Shown here piece after piece: positions 45,726-58,700 of a stretch of DNA of 64,000 bases. This DNA comes from Saccoglossus kowalevskii (taxonomy: Eukaryota; Hemichordata; Enteropneusta; Harrimaniidae). The notes beneath the pieces are model-generated. The model was not told where the DNA came from. It worked only from the letters and a program-made list of their open reading frames with translations, and searched no databases. Position 1 is the first letter of the stretch, and every line of letters starts with the position of its first letter. The DNA lies in contig NW_003119426.1 of assembly GCF_000003605.2 (NCBI RefSeq), positions 802,100 through 866,099 of the forward strand. Direction: 5' to 3'. The position numbers and the translations under genes are program-made.

Positions 45726-48700
45726 ATTATTTGTTGTGTGATGTACTAATACATAAGACACGTTCATTGTGTGTTGAGATATAAATTACACGCGTTATCG
45801 ATAGCGGTTAGTACACACGGTCGGGCTGGTCGATATATGACAGCTAAAGTAATGTGGTTATTGCAATGGCTTCTTGGAAAACTGAGGGATACTTGGAGCG
45901 AATTCATAATGTACCTCAGTACATATACTGGTGTCACGTGTTTTATCCCTGTGCCCCTAAAACAAGTACATCAGCAATGGGTGCTTTGATGAGACCTATT
46001 CACACCCTGTCCCCGTTTTCTCCCAAAGTGAGAACGATAACCATTGTCATTCGTGTGTGTGTTAACTTTCACCATAACCCTCTCGCCTCCATTAACAACT
46101 CCTAGTTTTATCTCGCTTCATCTCTTTACAATATTTGAATGCTAACCTAAGCTGATAAACTTTTTATTATACCAGTATTTGGTAGAAACTCGTCAGTGCT
46201 GACCAAAAATCAGAAAAAGAATTTCAATCCTAGGGACAGGCAAACGCTTCACTGGCCGAATAAATTCTCTTCTGGGTGACTTTAAAACCTGTTACTAATC
46301 GCGATTTTGTTTCCGGTTGTATATCATAACTTAATACAAAAGTATTTACACTATTTTATGAGTTTTTGTCGGAGTGATTGACATAAAATAATTGCACATG
46401 CCAAGTTTCAATCGTGAACATGATGGATGCACGCATTAGTTTGCATTACATCACATGACACGCCACCGGAATAATCATAATGTCAGAGCCCTGGACATTT
46501 GGCACCGGGTAACATCATAGCATATCAATTTCGAATTCTCGACAAAATCGACAAATAATATATAATATTGATTTTGCGGTATCTTTCAGTCGACAAATGA
46601 CAAATCAACGAATCGACAAAACTATGACAACATTTCAAAACCACAGACGTACGATATAAACATCGACAATATGAGGCCTATACCATCCAATTCCATGTGA
46701 ATATGTGAGACGGTTGGTGGCTACCCCGGAAAACAACAATGAATAGGCCTTACACACTAAATTGGCATATTCATCAAGTGTATTTAGAGGTTATGACTAA
46801 CATAAAATAATACTCACCGACCTTGTCGTTCCAGTGAACGGTCATACGCACACGACGACTCGATCTCATGTGAAATTGACGTTATGTTGGCGTGTCTGCG
46901 GTTGCAAGTTAGCATGGGCGATTCGTCTGTATAATAGTCAGCTGACGACAATATGTCGAAACTCTGCACTCGTTCTCACAGTTATTTGCCAAGTGCTACT
47001 TGAAAGGCAGTTTTTTCAATTCTTGGCGGTTTTCGTAAATATTAATAAATTGCCGAGTGCTCATAAACGGATATACGAGCACGTTTATGTAAGATACATT
47101 GATGGTGTTCAAAGTAGACACGACAACTAATATATTGATATATGACTGCGTGGTAACACCAGTTGCCACCATAAAGACGTGTACAAGTAATAATGATTTT
47201 ACCTGTAGGGGCGTGCATGGAGATTCCTACTCAGGTAAGAGTGCACCGTGCTTTGGATCCAGAAAAAAAAAACACAGTAGCTGCAACCGTTTGTGATGAA
47301 TTGACAACTTGTTAACGTCTGTTGATGTCAGTTCGTTTCAAGATTATTGTCAGGGTCTTTGGAGGTCAGCGCAATCCACTGCCTGGCAACGCTAGGAAAT
47401 CGGCGTCATGGTCGACCATTCCGACGTTGATATGGACATACTCCAACAAGTAGACAAACATAGAACATATCTGCCTGATGGTGTGGTCGTAAAATCCCCT
47501 CTCCGGTAGATATATTTTTGTTGCTAAAACAAACGGTCCGATCGCTGTCCCGTTAGCCGCGAGTTAACTGTAAACGTTTTTATTGTTCCGTAAAGTTAAA
47601 AAGTCAACAGTTGCAAAATACGCTCGTATGCGGTGGAAATAACAAAAGGCTATGTCAATAATTTTTAGCTCCAATAGGGGGAGGGGAAGTAAAACTGGGG
47701 TAAATATTTCAACAATGCGGTCGATGTGTAATATTCACTTTTTACTTTTTAAACCAATGTATATGACCACTGCAATGCATGTACTCAATGATATTTTTAT
47801 ACAGCAACAAATCGCCCCAAGTATCGTGTCAGGGTGAATCTAACAGGTGTCACGTCGAACAGGTTCTCGTCAATTCAGGTTTGGTCTACTGCGCATGACT
47901 GTATAAATATTGACCTTTGATCTTTAAACAATGTCATGAATTTCTCCCAAGTCACACGGGGATGCATGACGTTCATATTTTTCGAACAATGCCGAGAAAA
48001 CCCCGTTTTGTTTAAATTGCCGATGATTTGACAGAATGTTATCGATTCGTTGTGTGAGAAGGTGGAAAGTTTAAATACGCACGCCGAGGCAAGTAAATAT
48101 ACTTGTAAAGAGAAATTTAATTTAATACTGCCACTCGAATATGTTTACATACATAAAGATGTTTTATCGTAAACTGTATACGAATAAAAATGTCAACACA
48201 ATTTATATTAAATTGCGCGACAATGGTGACTCTAACTACGGAGGAAATGATATCCACTCGACAAGTGATCAGCTACTACGGAATCCTTCTCTCCCACTGT
48301 TGCATCTCGTGACACACACCGACGTACGTAAGTACATTGACATTTAAGTTCCGGTCGAAACTTCAGTCAAATGCACTTTACTCAATGCGACCTGTGTGAC
48401 TAACACAATCTATTGAATTGTATGTCGTGTAGCAATATTTCTTAATCATATATTGTATTTCTATAGCGAATAATAAATAAATTAAAATGAAAATAATTTC
48501 GAGTAAACTTATGAAAAATATAAAATTTAATACACATTTCAAAAAATTAAATCAAAAACTAAAAACCGAATCAAGGATTGTATTATCGTATTTTTGATGC
48601 ACGTGGTATTCTGTTTGATTACAACCTGTTCCTTCGAAACGAATGCAACTTTTTGTCACGGTGATAGCAAGCAGTGGCCGGTGTGCTAGTTATATATTTG

Positions 48701-48954
48701 GGGGCGATTTCAGTGGTTATTGTAATACTGGAACCCGGAAGACGCCGATTGGTTCAAATATGTTTCAGCTTGATTTATTAGTAGGCTAGATAAACAACTC
48801 ATAGAATGATTCGATAAAAGAGATGAACTTATGATCTTACTCAACCCGAGAACGAATCAATCAAATGACAACATGAAGCCTGTGAAGTGAAGAATAACAT
48901 GCGAGTTATGTATGTTGTTGCGTGAACAAAAGCAGAGTACTGCATGACTATGAG

Positions 48955-49085
48955 GGCTCACATCACGTCAATGTCACAGAGACACACCAGTGTGACACGG
49001 TCTAAACCGTGAGGGCGCACATCACGTCAATGTCACACAAGTTTCAAAGGATTTAGATATCCACAGTGTGACACTGTATAAACGA
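48955..49085 (+). repeat. Two-copy tandem repeat of about 58 bp
   Basis: CACATCACGTCAATGTCACA occurs twice, 58 bp apart, each followed by a GTGTGACAC(T/G)GT block; the second copy has an insertion of about 20 bp. Confidence 0.7.
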
Positions 49086-49201
49086 TGTCTCCGTTATTTG
49101 AATATTTGTTCATCGGTAAATTAAAAAACTGTGGATTCTTCGTAAATTTAATGAGGACTCGTAAATATTCTCGAAAAAATGTAAGGAGGTCGTCGGTCCC
49201 C

Positions 49202-49326
49202 TCCTCCAATCAAGCTGAAACCCTTTGTGTCCGCAAAATTTGCCCCTCAATATGCAGATAATAGCGTTTCAGAGGGTATAGATTTCAGATCTCGCCCCCT
49301 CAAATTTTGTGCCGCCGCCTCTGTTT
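49202..49326 (+). repeat. Dispersed repeat R2, copy 1
   Basis: Shares AATCAAGCTGAAACCCTTTG, CCTCAATATGCAG, AATAGCGTTTCAGAG and the CTCGCCCCCTCA end with 54793-54972. This copy lacks a central segment of about 45 bp. Type unknown. Confidence 0.8.
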
Positions 49327-49816
49327 TAGATAAACATTTTGCATTTTCCTCATCAGAGCATGATTCTTTCGTAATGTTTTGTGTTGGGAATCGTTGTCGG
49401 TCGTGATAAGTTGAACACTTTCAAAAATCACCAAATCTACACAGGCTAACAATACCTGTAGATTAACCATATATATATAAGTTTGATACTGATCGACTGA
49501 ATGTTATTGTAGTTATCACGCTCACAAGAAAAGATTATTACGTCGCCGGACTCTACCATGACTTTCCCTCTACTTTATTACGGGCAAGTTGTTGTATTGG
49601 ACGTTGGTGGAAGTGCCTAGCTGTGGCTAGAATTGCTATTGAAATTAGCGTTTACTGATTGCAACTTATTATGAAATGGCCAAGTCATGCGATTTCAGAA
49701 ATGCACCAACGCATTCAAAATTATTCACACCCGAGTTGGGGGTTGGTAACTCGTACATTTTTCATACAACCCTGTGCTAATATCAACTGGTTATATTTGT
49801 TGGATTGTCTTTTAAT

Positions 49817-49957
49817 TTCACTGGGAAGATTTTTACTGTTTTGGGCTACAAGCTGTCCTAATGTAGTAACCATAGAGATAGGTGAGTGTATCTGATTTCA
49901 TTCATTCATTCATTCATTCTAATTTGTTTTGTATTTGTCCATATCACAGTGGAAAAA
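49817..49957 (+). repeat. Dispersed repeat with (CATT)n core, copy 2
   Basis: Partner of 44991-45130: TCACTGGGAAGATTTTTACT, GGGCTACAAGCTGTCCTAA, (CATT)n and ATATCACAGTGGAAAAAC. Copy lengths agree apart from small indels. Confidence 0.8.
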
Positions 49958-51280
49958 CATGCATCTATCTTGTCTACTAAAACGTTTTGGTTGAATTTAA
50001 ATACCAACGCTATCAATGCGTATAGTTTGCGTATGTGCGTAATTATTTCACCGTATAAATTTTTAGTTTGATACGACCCCGTTTATATTTTATTTGATCG
50101 TTACTCGTATTTGTATTTTGATGAATACAACAAATTTGAAACTGTTCTGATAGCAGTTTTAGTAAAAATAAAAAAAAGACGACCAAAAATGATCCAAATA
50201 AATTGAAATGTCGACACCAACAAATCTGAGAGATATATATTTATTTTGTACGGCCTTAAGTAGCTGATTTGAAGAAGTAGTCGAAAATGTCAGTTTCGAT
50301 CCAAAATGAACCAAAATATCCGTCAAAAGTATTCAGGGTCAAAGTCTGTTTGGACTCTACTGTTGTTGTTGCTGTCAGAATGTTGATTGATTGACTCGTT
50401 TGGCAGCCATCTTTGATTTAAATTGAACCGGACGTGGCAATTTTGAACTCTTACTGAGGGTGTAGGCATTTTATTTTTTTGTAGTAGTATTTATTAATAT
50501 TTGGCTACTAATTTCACGAATAAAAACGTTTGTGGTCAGGTAACTTTTACTGCCATTTTTATTCCCTGAAAAGTAGCAAAAATCCACTTGAAAATAGTTT
50601 CTTCGAAACCACTGAACACATTAATCTGAAATTTGTTTTGTTTGTTTGCATCTGTGTATAATGCTCATTAACTTTTGCGAAGATTTTTGTGATAGGTTAC
50701 ATTGTTTGACAAATTCGATTTCTTGCCTGAACAATTTCCGTTTTCGACCTTGTGAAATTCGTTCATTTTTTTTTTTGAAGTAATATATAGTAAAGTCTTT
50801 TGTCTTTAATCTTCACGTGTAACTGGTAATTAAGACAATTGTTATTGGTGTGCATATGGAATATAATTTTGTTTAATTCTGCATTTATTTATCAAAATCA
50901 GTTATTCAAAAGACGAAAGAATTTGACTTCACCAACTATTCCAGTGTTCAGATGATTTCAGCAACGAACCAAACACATTCCTATGGTGAAGAATTACAAT
51001 GTGAAATGCCTTTGTAATACCCACTAACACATCGTTAAAGTCGGGGTGGGAGGGTTATCAAAAGCACAGCAAACGGCAAATGGCAACTTGAAAACAAAAC
51101 TGATAAAAGAAAGTGCGCACGAACGGGCAATTACCAACTCTGAGGGCGCCCAGACTCATCTAATCAGACTCAACAAAATAAAGCCTCAGAGGCACCGTGA
51201 GTGGGAAATAGCAAAGAGTCAGTTTTATACAAAATAAACTGTGACCTTGGAGGAGAGAATAGCCAAACGCCTTGAGGCCC

Positions 51281-52274
51281 CTATGACTTTTCATTGGTAT
51301 GTGTTCTCATATGATTTTTGAGATGATTAGACTTAAAAAAACTCTTCTTACATTGCTCACAATTATAAGACTTTTCATTGGTATGTGTTCTCATATGTTC
51401 TTTGAGATGATTAGACTTAAAAAAACTCTTCTTACATTGCTCACAATTATAAGACTTTTCATTGGTATGTGTTCTCATATGTTTTTTGAAATGATTAGAC
51501 TGAGAAAAACTCTTCTCATATTGCTGACAATGATACACTTTTCATTGGTATGTGTTTTCACATGTTCTTTGAGATGATTAAACTGAGAAAAACTCTTCTC
51601 ATATTGCTCACAATTATAAGACTTTTCATTGGTATGTGTTTTCATATGTTCTTTGAGATGATTAGACTGGGCAAAACTCTTCTTACATTGCTCACAATTA
51701 TAAGTACTCAATTAGGAAAAACTCTTCTCACAATGTTCACAATGGTATAGTTTCTCTTTGGTATGTGCTAGCATATGCACTTTGAGATTACTTGATGTGG
51801 TATAACTCTTTTCACATTGCTGACAATCATAGGTCTTCTGATTGGTATGTGTTCGTATAGGACTTTTGAGAGTATATGAATGGGATAAACTCTTGACACA
51901 TTGCTCACAATGATAAGGCTTTCTCTTGGTAAGTATTCCATATGCTGTTTAAGATAACTCGACAGAATAAAACTCTTCTCACATTGCCCTAAATCATAAA
52001 GTTTCTTATTAGTTTGTGTGCTCATATGGTATGTCAGATTGCCTGACTGGGCAAATCTTTTCTTGTAAAGCTCACAGTGATAAGGCTTCTCATTGGTATG
52101 CAGTCGTTCTTTGAGATGACATGATTGGGCAAAGCTTTTCTCAGATTGCTCACAATATAAACAATAAACTCGGTTATTGAGCATCCTTTTCTTGGGGATG
52201 CTCGGTGACCGAGAGGAAGGCGTACCGTGGTGGAGTGTAGCCAGGCGATCATTTACGTAAATATTTACTTTCAT
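51281..52274 (-). pseudogene. Decayed C2H2 zinc-finger array (about 11 fingers)
   Basis: Minus-strand tandem 84-bp units encode fingers of the form CEQCxKSF..SNHLKEHMRTHTNEK. I count about eleven units between 52190 and 51290. The reading frame shifts near 51940 (after LKQHM) and near 51540 (after HTNEK), and a TAA stop cuts a finger at about 51715. Several fingers have lost a zinc ligand: the second Cys is Tyr in CEQYEKSF and CELYKKRF, and Ser in CEQSEKSF. The last finger ends in HTNEKS followed by a stop. No start exon or other domain is seen. With two frameshifts and a stop this cannot encode the full array, although the last three fingers (51281-51538) are still open. The NEK linkers replace the usual GEK, as in many invertebrate finger genes. 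Confidence 0.85.
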
Positions 52275-53991
52275 TCAACATAGTATTTATCTTGCCGTGC
52301 ATTCGGTGTTAATTCTTTACTGAAACTCAGGGACGGACTGGGACCAAAAAACGGTCCTGTACTTTCCCAATAATAGGCCCACCAACGAATGTAGGGGGGT
52401 CATCGGCAGTCAATCTGATTGTTGGCTATCAGAGGGTGGAATAATCAGTGCGGTCCGACGGCTGTAGACCGGACGGCCGTTCTGATCTTTTTCACAACGC
52501 ATAGATTATCAGTTCGCCCCTGGTGACAAATCCAACAGGATACATACATTGTGTTATATCATTTGAAAAGTGTGGTATATGTTAAATAATAGTACTATAT
52601 ATTTACCATTTACATTTGGCTTTGTCAACACCTTTTCCAGATTAGAAAATTAAATATATTAGAATGCGGGTACATGGTTGTCAAAACTAAAAATCATTTC
52701 TGTAATTACTATTTACATTACAACTAGATAAATATTATCTGCAAGATCAATCTTTCCTCAAAATGTCATAACAATTCGTCATGAAAATGTTTGGACTTGC
52801 CCTGCAAACTTTTCAGGCGAGGAATAACCTCTTTGGCAGGAGAAAAAATATTAAAGATATTCAAGGAAGCCTTTTCTGCATTATATAACCCGGTATCCAT
52901 GGCAATATATCAATGTATTTCTTTATTTCATTTGTATATTTCTTCATTTCACCCGTACATTTCATTCGGATATGACATCATTTTATTCGGACGTTCGATC
53001 ATGTAATTCCGAAAAGCCGTCGTTTTTTCAAACAATTCGTTATTTTATTTAGATTTACAAATATATTATTTATGAGTCTAGCGAACAGCGCCCTCACACA
53101 CTTATACAATAGAGGCATGATCTACGGCTAAAGTCTGGTTGGTAAATAAACACTTATGAGCGTGATTGATTGGTATTTAGGTTGTTTGTGTCAATTGAAT
53201 CGTTCGTTGACCGTGTTAGTCGTTTGTTGGGCGTTTAGGGCATTTATGGGTAGTTTCAATATATACGCAATACGAACCAAGAAATATGCATCACGCATTC
53301 GACATTATAGATGGTGTCCTTGCATCCAACCTTGCTTGCTAAAGGCAATGTTAATTTTAGATTGAAACCGCAGTGTCACACAGCGTACAAACAAAGAATG
53401 CCATTTACAAGCGCTCTATCAGTTGTAGACGTCATAGAGCACCGTGTTGGAATGACAGTAAGTTCATGCAAATTAGATATCCAAAATACGAATATGAAAT
53501 AAATCTTAACAGATCTTGAAGCAGCCCTATTTGCAAAACATGTGTTTCTTATGTTTTGTAATAGCACTTGTCATTTGTTCTTTGTATTCTGTTGTATTCC
53601 GGATATACGAAAGAATGGTGGCAAGGCAAAATACAAGCATTATATGTATTCAACCATTCAGCCATGTCAGGACTGATATCATTCAAATGTTGTATTGGCA
53701 TTGCCCATTGCATCGTGTTGTTTTGTGATTTGGTTCGAAATGGCTTACTTACGTATTGCGTAACACTTACAGATATTGTTTGGTATTTTGGTAAGAAGTC
53801 AAGACATAATGGGTTTTGTGTTCTTTTCAATCAGTTTTTTTGTATCGTTATTTCCTGGTAGCTTTTCAAAGTATCGGGAAAGCCCACAAATCAGCAGAAC
53901 ATCACACCTGGTAGGTTACTGATGAATGATTGTATTGTTTGTTTGCATGTTTGTTTGTTTTGTGACTTTTATTGACAGATGGGGGTTTAAT
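52275..53991. other. No gene recognised between zinc-finger relics
   Basis: Several short overlapping ORFs on both strands, none with recognised motifs or matching splice borders. Confidence 0.5.
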
Positions 53992-54296
53992 TTAAAGGGC
54001 GGTAGTCGTCGCGCCACGCATGCGCGAGATATATGGGTCTCATATAAACAAAGATGGCGACTTTGACAGTTGCGCAGATCAACGAGTACAAACTGAGACG
54101 TTTCCAAGCTTTAATTAGGTCATTTTAGGTATCGAAGGAGTCGCCGGTGGTATTCATTGCAAGTCGCGCCCAGGTCAAACCTCATACTTGTGATTTCCAC
54201 GGCATTTGAAGAGCACATTGGATTGTGGGCCCGAAAAATCAATGTTTATCAACACAAATGTCGCACATGCGCAGCGCGACGACCGCCACGCTTGAA
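53992..54296. mobile_element. TTAA-flanked MITE, family 2, diverged copy
   Basis: Left end AGGGCGGTAGTCGTCGCGCC after TTAA; inner sequence shares CATGCGCGAGAT and the ATATGGCGA-type block with the copy at 11535. The right end (GCGACGACCGCCACGCTTGAA) is mutated. Sits beside a zinc-finger relic. Confidence 0.7.
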
Positions 54297-54339
54297 TATC
54301 ACAAAAGCGGTCTGTAAATTTAGAAAATTCAAGAGAGGT

Positions 54340-54580
54340 TGACAAGGCAAAAACTCTTCTTACACTGCTGACAATGATGAATATTCTCACTGATATGTGT
54401 TTAGCATATGCTCTTTGAGAGTACTTGAATGGGTAAAACTCATTATACACAGATCACAATAAGACTTGTCATTGGTATGTGTTCGTATATTCTATTTGAC
54501 TGAGAAAATCCTTCTCACATTGCTCAGATGATAAGGTTTCTCATATTTGAGAGTATTTGATAGAGCAAAACTGTTCTAAC
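54340..54580 (-). pseudogene. Second, more decayed C2H2 zinc-finger fragment
   Basis: On the minus strand, pieces of the same finger consensus as 51281-52274 can be read in shifting frames: CQQCKKSF, HTNDKSYCDL and EKPYH..C-like remnants, with deletions between them. It lies just beyond a family-2 TTAA element (53992-54296). It may be the far part of the same original gene or an independent copy. No intact finger remains. Confidence 0.6.
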
Positions 54581-54792
54581 TCTAACGACCCCACCACCAC
54601 CCACACACACACAATAGGCACAGCACTGATCTCAATTAATGACCCTCCTCCACACACAAAAAATGGTGCAGCAATGATTCCAAGTAATAAAAAACAAAGG
54701 AGTTTAAAAGTCAAGCACTATTATACCAGTGGCAGCGGCACGGGGTGGGGGGGGGGCATCGCCCCCCGCGAAAAGAATGTTGGAGGCGTCTT

Positions 54793-54972
54793 TCCTCCAA
54801 AATCAAGCTGAAACCCTTTGCGTCAGCAAGATTTGACCCTCAATATGCAGGAAATAGCGTTTCAGAGAGTTTAGATTTCAAAATTAGTCTTAGTAGTAAG
54901 GTCGCGCCTTCGGTGCAAGGTTGGTGAGCAGATCTCGCCCCCTCATGGAAAATTGTGTGCCGCCCCCTCTGT
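54793..54972 (+). repeat. Dispersed repeat R2, copy 2 (longer)
   Basis: Longer version of 49202-49326, with an extra segment containing GTCTTAGTAGTAAGGTCGCG. Preceded by a G-run and CGCCCCCCGCG. No coding frame. Confidence 0.8.
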
Positions 54973-54999
54973 ATATATACATCTGTCTGTCATACATAG

Positions 55000-55310
55000 T
55001 GATTGCTCCCCAATAATGGACCATATTTTAGAGATGTAAAGTACATGGTGGGAAATTGAAACAGTTGGCATAATGGCGATAACGTGTCATTGGAGCCATT
55101 GGAGCGATGGTATATTTTCGTCATTTTCAAAATAAATTGTGATGGGCCATTAAAATGAGATTGCAGACATGTGTTGGCGTTGTTATTGATGCATGATCTG
55201 TGGCCATATACTACCTTGCTTAGCTTTTCTCCAGTCACGCCAATATAAACAACTTCACACAACATGCATTCGATGCCATATACAATATTGATTGATTGGC
55301 AAGTTAAAGG
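55000..55310 (-). mobile_element. Penelope-like retroelement relic: GIY-YIG endonuclease fragment
   Basis: Minus-strand translation reads CQSINIVYGIECMLCEVVYIG, VTGEKLSK, HRSCINNNAN and, further on, a weaker IYHRSNGSND segment. This is the usual C-terminal pattern of GIY-YIG endonucleases of Penelope-like elements: a Cys-containing entry, Val-Tyr-x-Ile-x-Cys, then Tyr-Ile-Gly, and a conserved His after a run of basic residues. The frame is interrupted upstream by a stop before the Cys, and no reverse transcriptase motif is seen nearby, so it is a dead 5'-truncated piece. Other element types with a GIY-YIG domain are less likely. Confidence 0.65.
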
Positions 55311-55740
55311 TTCGAATGCACGTGTGTGTTATTGTTTCCCTGACACGTTGCTCTGTACTACAGAGTCGCCGATAACAATTGCACACAGAATTTTCATTTC
55401 CTTGCAATACAAGGCGATACAGAGTCAGTAAAAATCCTTCTCTGGTGTTAAAATGTCAGTAAATGTGGAGTTTATGAAAAGAAACTTTTGATCTTCCATA
55501 GACGATATCATTTCATTTATTATTTGTAAAAAGGAAAGATGTTTTATGTTGTTAAGTATAACCTAGGACTTGAAATGAAATACCAGATTTGTCGAACCGG
55601 TTTTGATCCAATCTGGTCAATTTATTATAATTGTAATTCATAGAAAGTATAAAGCAGGTTTTACTATTCACCAACAGAAGCCTGGTCATATTAAATTATG
55701 TCACAACAAAAGAAGCGATGCAAGTTATTGATATTCTTTT

Positions 55741-58700
55741 TTATAATTCCACGTCATACGCAGCTTTATGCACTGGTGGTTCATTCCTACTTTTCAGAAG
55801 ACTATTTACTTTCTGTATATCTGCATCAATGATATGATGTAGTTCTTCATTGTAAGGATCAAAGTGGAAATTCTCCGAATGCTGTCGATGAAACCTGCCT
55901 TCTAAGTCATCATTGAGACATTTAAGTCTGTCTGGCGTCAACGTAATATTTTGGAATTCTAACATTCTTCTAAGATGATAAATTGTATTGGCTACCAGAT
56001 CTTCGTAATGGACAATTAAAACTCGCTTCCCCGATTCGAACCAATTTTCAACTATTCTTGGCCACCTGACATGTTGTCTTTTGACAAAATTTGTCCAATT
56101 TTTATCTGTAAAGAAAAAAATAACATTTATATCTGTAGTGTCCAGTACAATACGATTGTAAAACAACTATACAAGTCCAGAGGTGGCATTCCATCAAGGA
56201 AGTTTCAAACAATAAAAGCGTCACAAACTACATGAAGGATGAAAACTGAGGTGTCACTAAAACATTAACCCTACTTTACATCACTGAAGTCTCTGTTTGT
56301 TGTATGTCTGTCGGTCCGTCCTCCAGTAAATCAGTCAGTCAGTCACCATGGCATTCAATCAAGTAGAAATATGGACCAGATTGCCATAAAAAACAGTAAT
56401 TTCGGGAAATTGTATGATTACAGAATTTTCAAACTCCTGTATGGTTCATGAATAATTTTTTCATTGATAAAAATGTTCGGAATGAATTGCATGAAATTGT
56501 CAGGAAGGCTTTCCCATGACACAGATGTGAACCAGGTTGCCATGGAAACAACAATTTCGATGAAAATTTTTCATTTGTAACTTAAATTGATGGATTGTCA
56601 TGAAATTTCAGGAAACAAGTAGAGTTAGAGATTGGTTGAGATTTGAATATCATTGAAAACAAGAATGCTAAGTCGCTATGAGTCTCATATCGAACAGGAC
56701 GCGGCACGACGACTGCCGCCCTTTAACTTTTTTACTACTAGTACTACAGATTCCTTATAAGTGAAGCATTAGTCTGTTTGACGATGCACGAATGACAGTG
56801 AGGGAGTATAAACAGTTGTAGCCAATCAACAACGACATTGTGTCGAAATTTCAAATCAAATTTAAAGCGGGGGAGTCGTTACCTGCGCATGCGTCAGAGG
56901 ACCACGGTGTGTCATTGTTTACAAACAAGCGTCTACCCATGAACCTTTGCGTTTTTAGCGTGTGTTTTTATCATCGCTTGGAACTCAATTCCCGCGCGTG
57001 CGCAGGTGATGACCCTCCCGCTTTAAGCATCAGAAAACAATGAATTGTCACGGATAATAGTTGATAATAGCAATAACAAGCCGTTACTCACTGTCTTTAA
57101 ACACTTCTTCTAAGGGCGGATTCGCCATAAATCCCTTTGTGTGAAACAGATAAAAGGAAACAAAAGAATCATACGGATTTCTAATAAGTAATATTCCAGA
57201 CTCAAATATATCAGCATATCCGTGAGCTTTGTACACAACAGCACGTCCCAAACTGGGATCGTCAAATTCCGCAGTAAACCCTGTGTATTCAAAAACAAAA
57301 TGTTAGTTGATTTTCAGTTTTACATTTTGCATGCAAATACACGCACCAAATGGTAGATAGAAATACTAGAAGAATAGGACTCGGATAGTACATTTAATAA
57401 AGTTTGTGTTGGAAGAATATTAGAATTCAAATTAAAATGTTAGTTGTATTTAATTTGTCAATGACCTATTTTCTACAGATATATCCAACGCCATAAACGG
57501 TGTTTCGTGGAGGTTAAACGAGATATAAGCGAACAATTTAACACACTCTTTGTTTCAAAAGTATTACATAATTAATTGATTTGTACACAACTGATGATCT
57601 GATCAACTGTTGTTTTGTTGTTCTCCTATCAAAATCAACTCAAAGCAAATATATAATAGAAACTTGATCTTCCAATGAAAACGACAAAATGTAAGTTTGA
57701 CTATTAACTCAACATAGAATAGAGCATCCAATTATATTTGTATACGTTGAATTTGTAACAGTATGAATACGTATTATATATCAAAATGTAACACTTGCGT
57801 TACGTCTCTGTGATTACCAGACATAGTGGAACTTGTGTATATTAATTGCCTGCCTGATAAACAAAATAATTGTCAGCGAGATATTATACTAACGTTATGC
57901 CACACTTATGAGCGGAGCTTCTCTCCCGGACGCTTCAAATTGCAGACATGCTGTCTGTATTATTAACACGTGGTCCATCATGAAATATACACTGTGGCTA
58001 TACCATACGTGTAACGCTGATAGGAATATCACCTTCCCTGGTCGTGAGTATTTGTCAAATATGTTTTACTGTTATCACTTGCATTTGTTAAACATGTGTT
58101 AAATTAATCAACTTTATTAATTTAAACATTATTCCTGTACCCATGGTTACGAACATGAACTGTTTGATGAGTATGAGTTATTTAACAGCACTCGGTCCAC
58201 TGTCATTTTAAAAATCTCCATAGAGGTTTCAATCCATATGTTTTGGTACACATACAATTTGTGATGCCTAATCATTTTAACGCGCTCTTTTAATAACTCT
58301 CTCAGCTTCTAATCTGTTCAACGCATAGGTAATAGCGCATAGTGTACCGTACGTGCCTTGTGTAAATATATAGACTGTACTCTATCACGTAATTTGATGT
58401 CACCAAAGAAGCCCTATTCCCAGCCCATCATTATGGTTGTTTAACAAAGTTTATAACCTAAACTGGAAACTGAAAATGCCACAGCAATTTAATTTTAACT
58501 TGTTTAACCAGTTACGACCCAATAAAGGCGATCTCTCATTGTACACTACTACTAACGGCAAACCAACTTGTTGTTCATTGTGCACCACTTCTGCACTAAT
58601 TTCACAATATGCTATAAGAGAGAACATGGAAGTATGTTTCGATAAACAACTTTCAGCTAGCTACTATACAATGGAGATATTTTATTACGCACGCGCAGTA

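Larger units (their letters stand above)
38871..51280. other. Gene-poor repeat-bearing region
   Basis: About 12.4 kb with no convincing gene. It holds MITE copy 6, a family 2 end near 40300-40350, the GCGCTGCGTGACG repeat, the 57-bp tandem repeat, the (CATT) repeat pair, repeat R2 copy 1 and the 58-bp duplication. Confidence 0.55.

Noticed and set aside
45470-45727. 85-residue ORF with a 19-residue peptide repeat
   Set aside because: The 57-bp noncoding tandem repeat has a period divisible by three, which keeps any stop-free frame open. No other coding sign.
46818-46845. Minus-strand ATG followed by a good donor (MTVHWNDKVG), a possible first exon
   Set aside because: Only 28 coding bases and no partner exon found downstream on the minus strand; not enough to call a gene.
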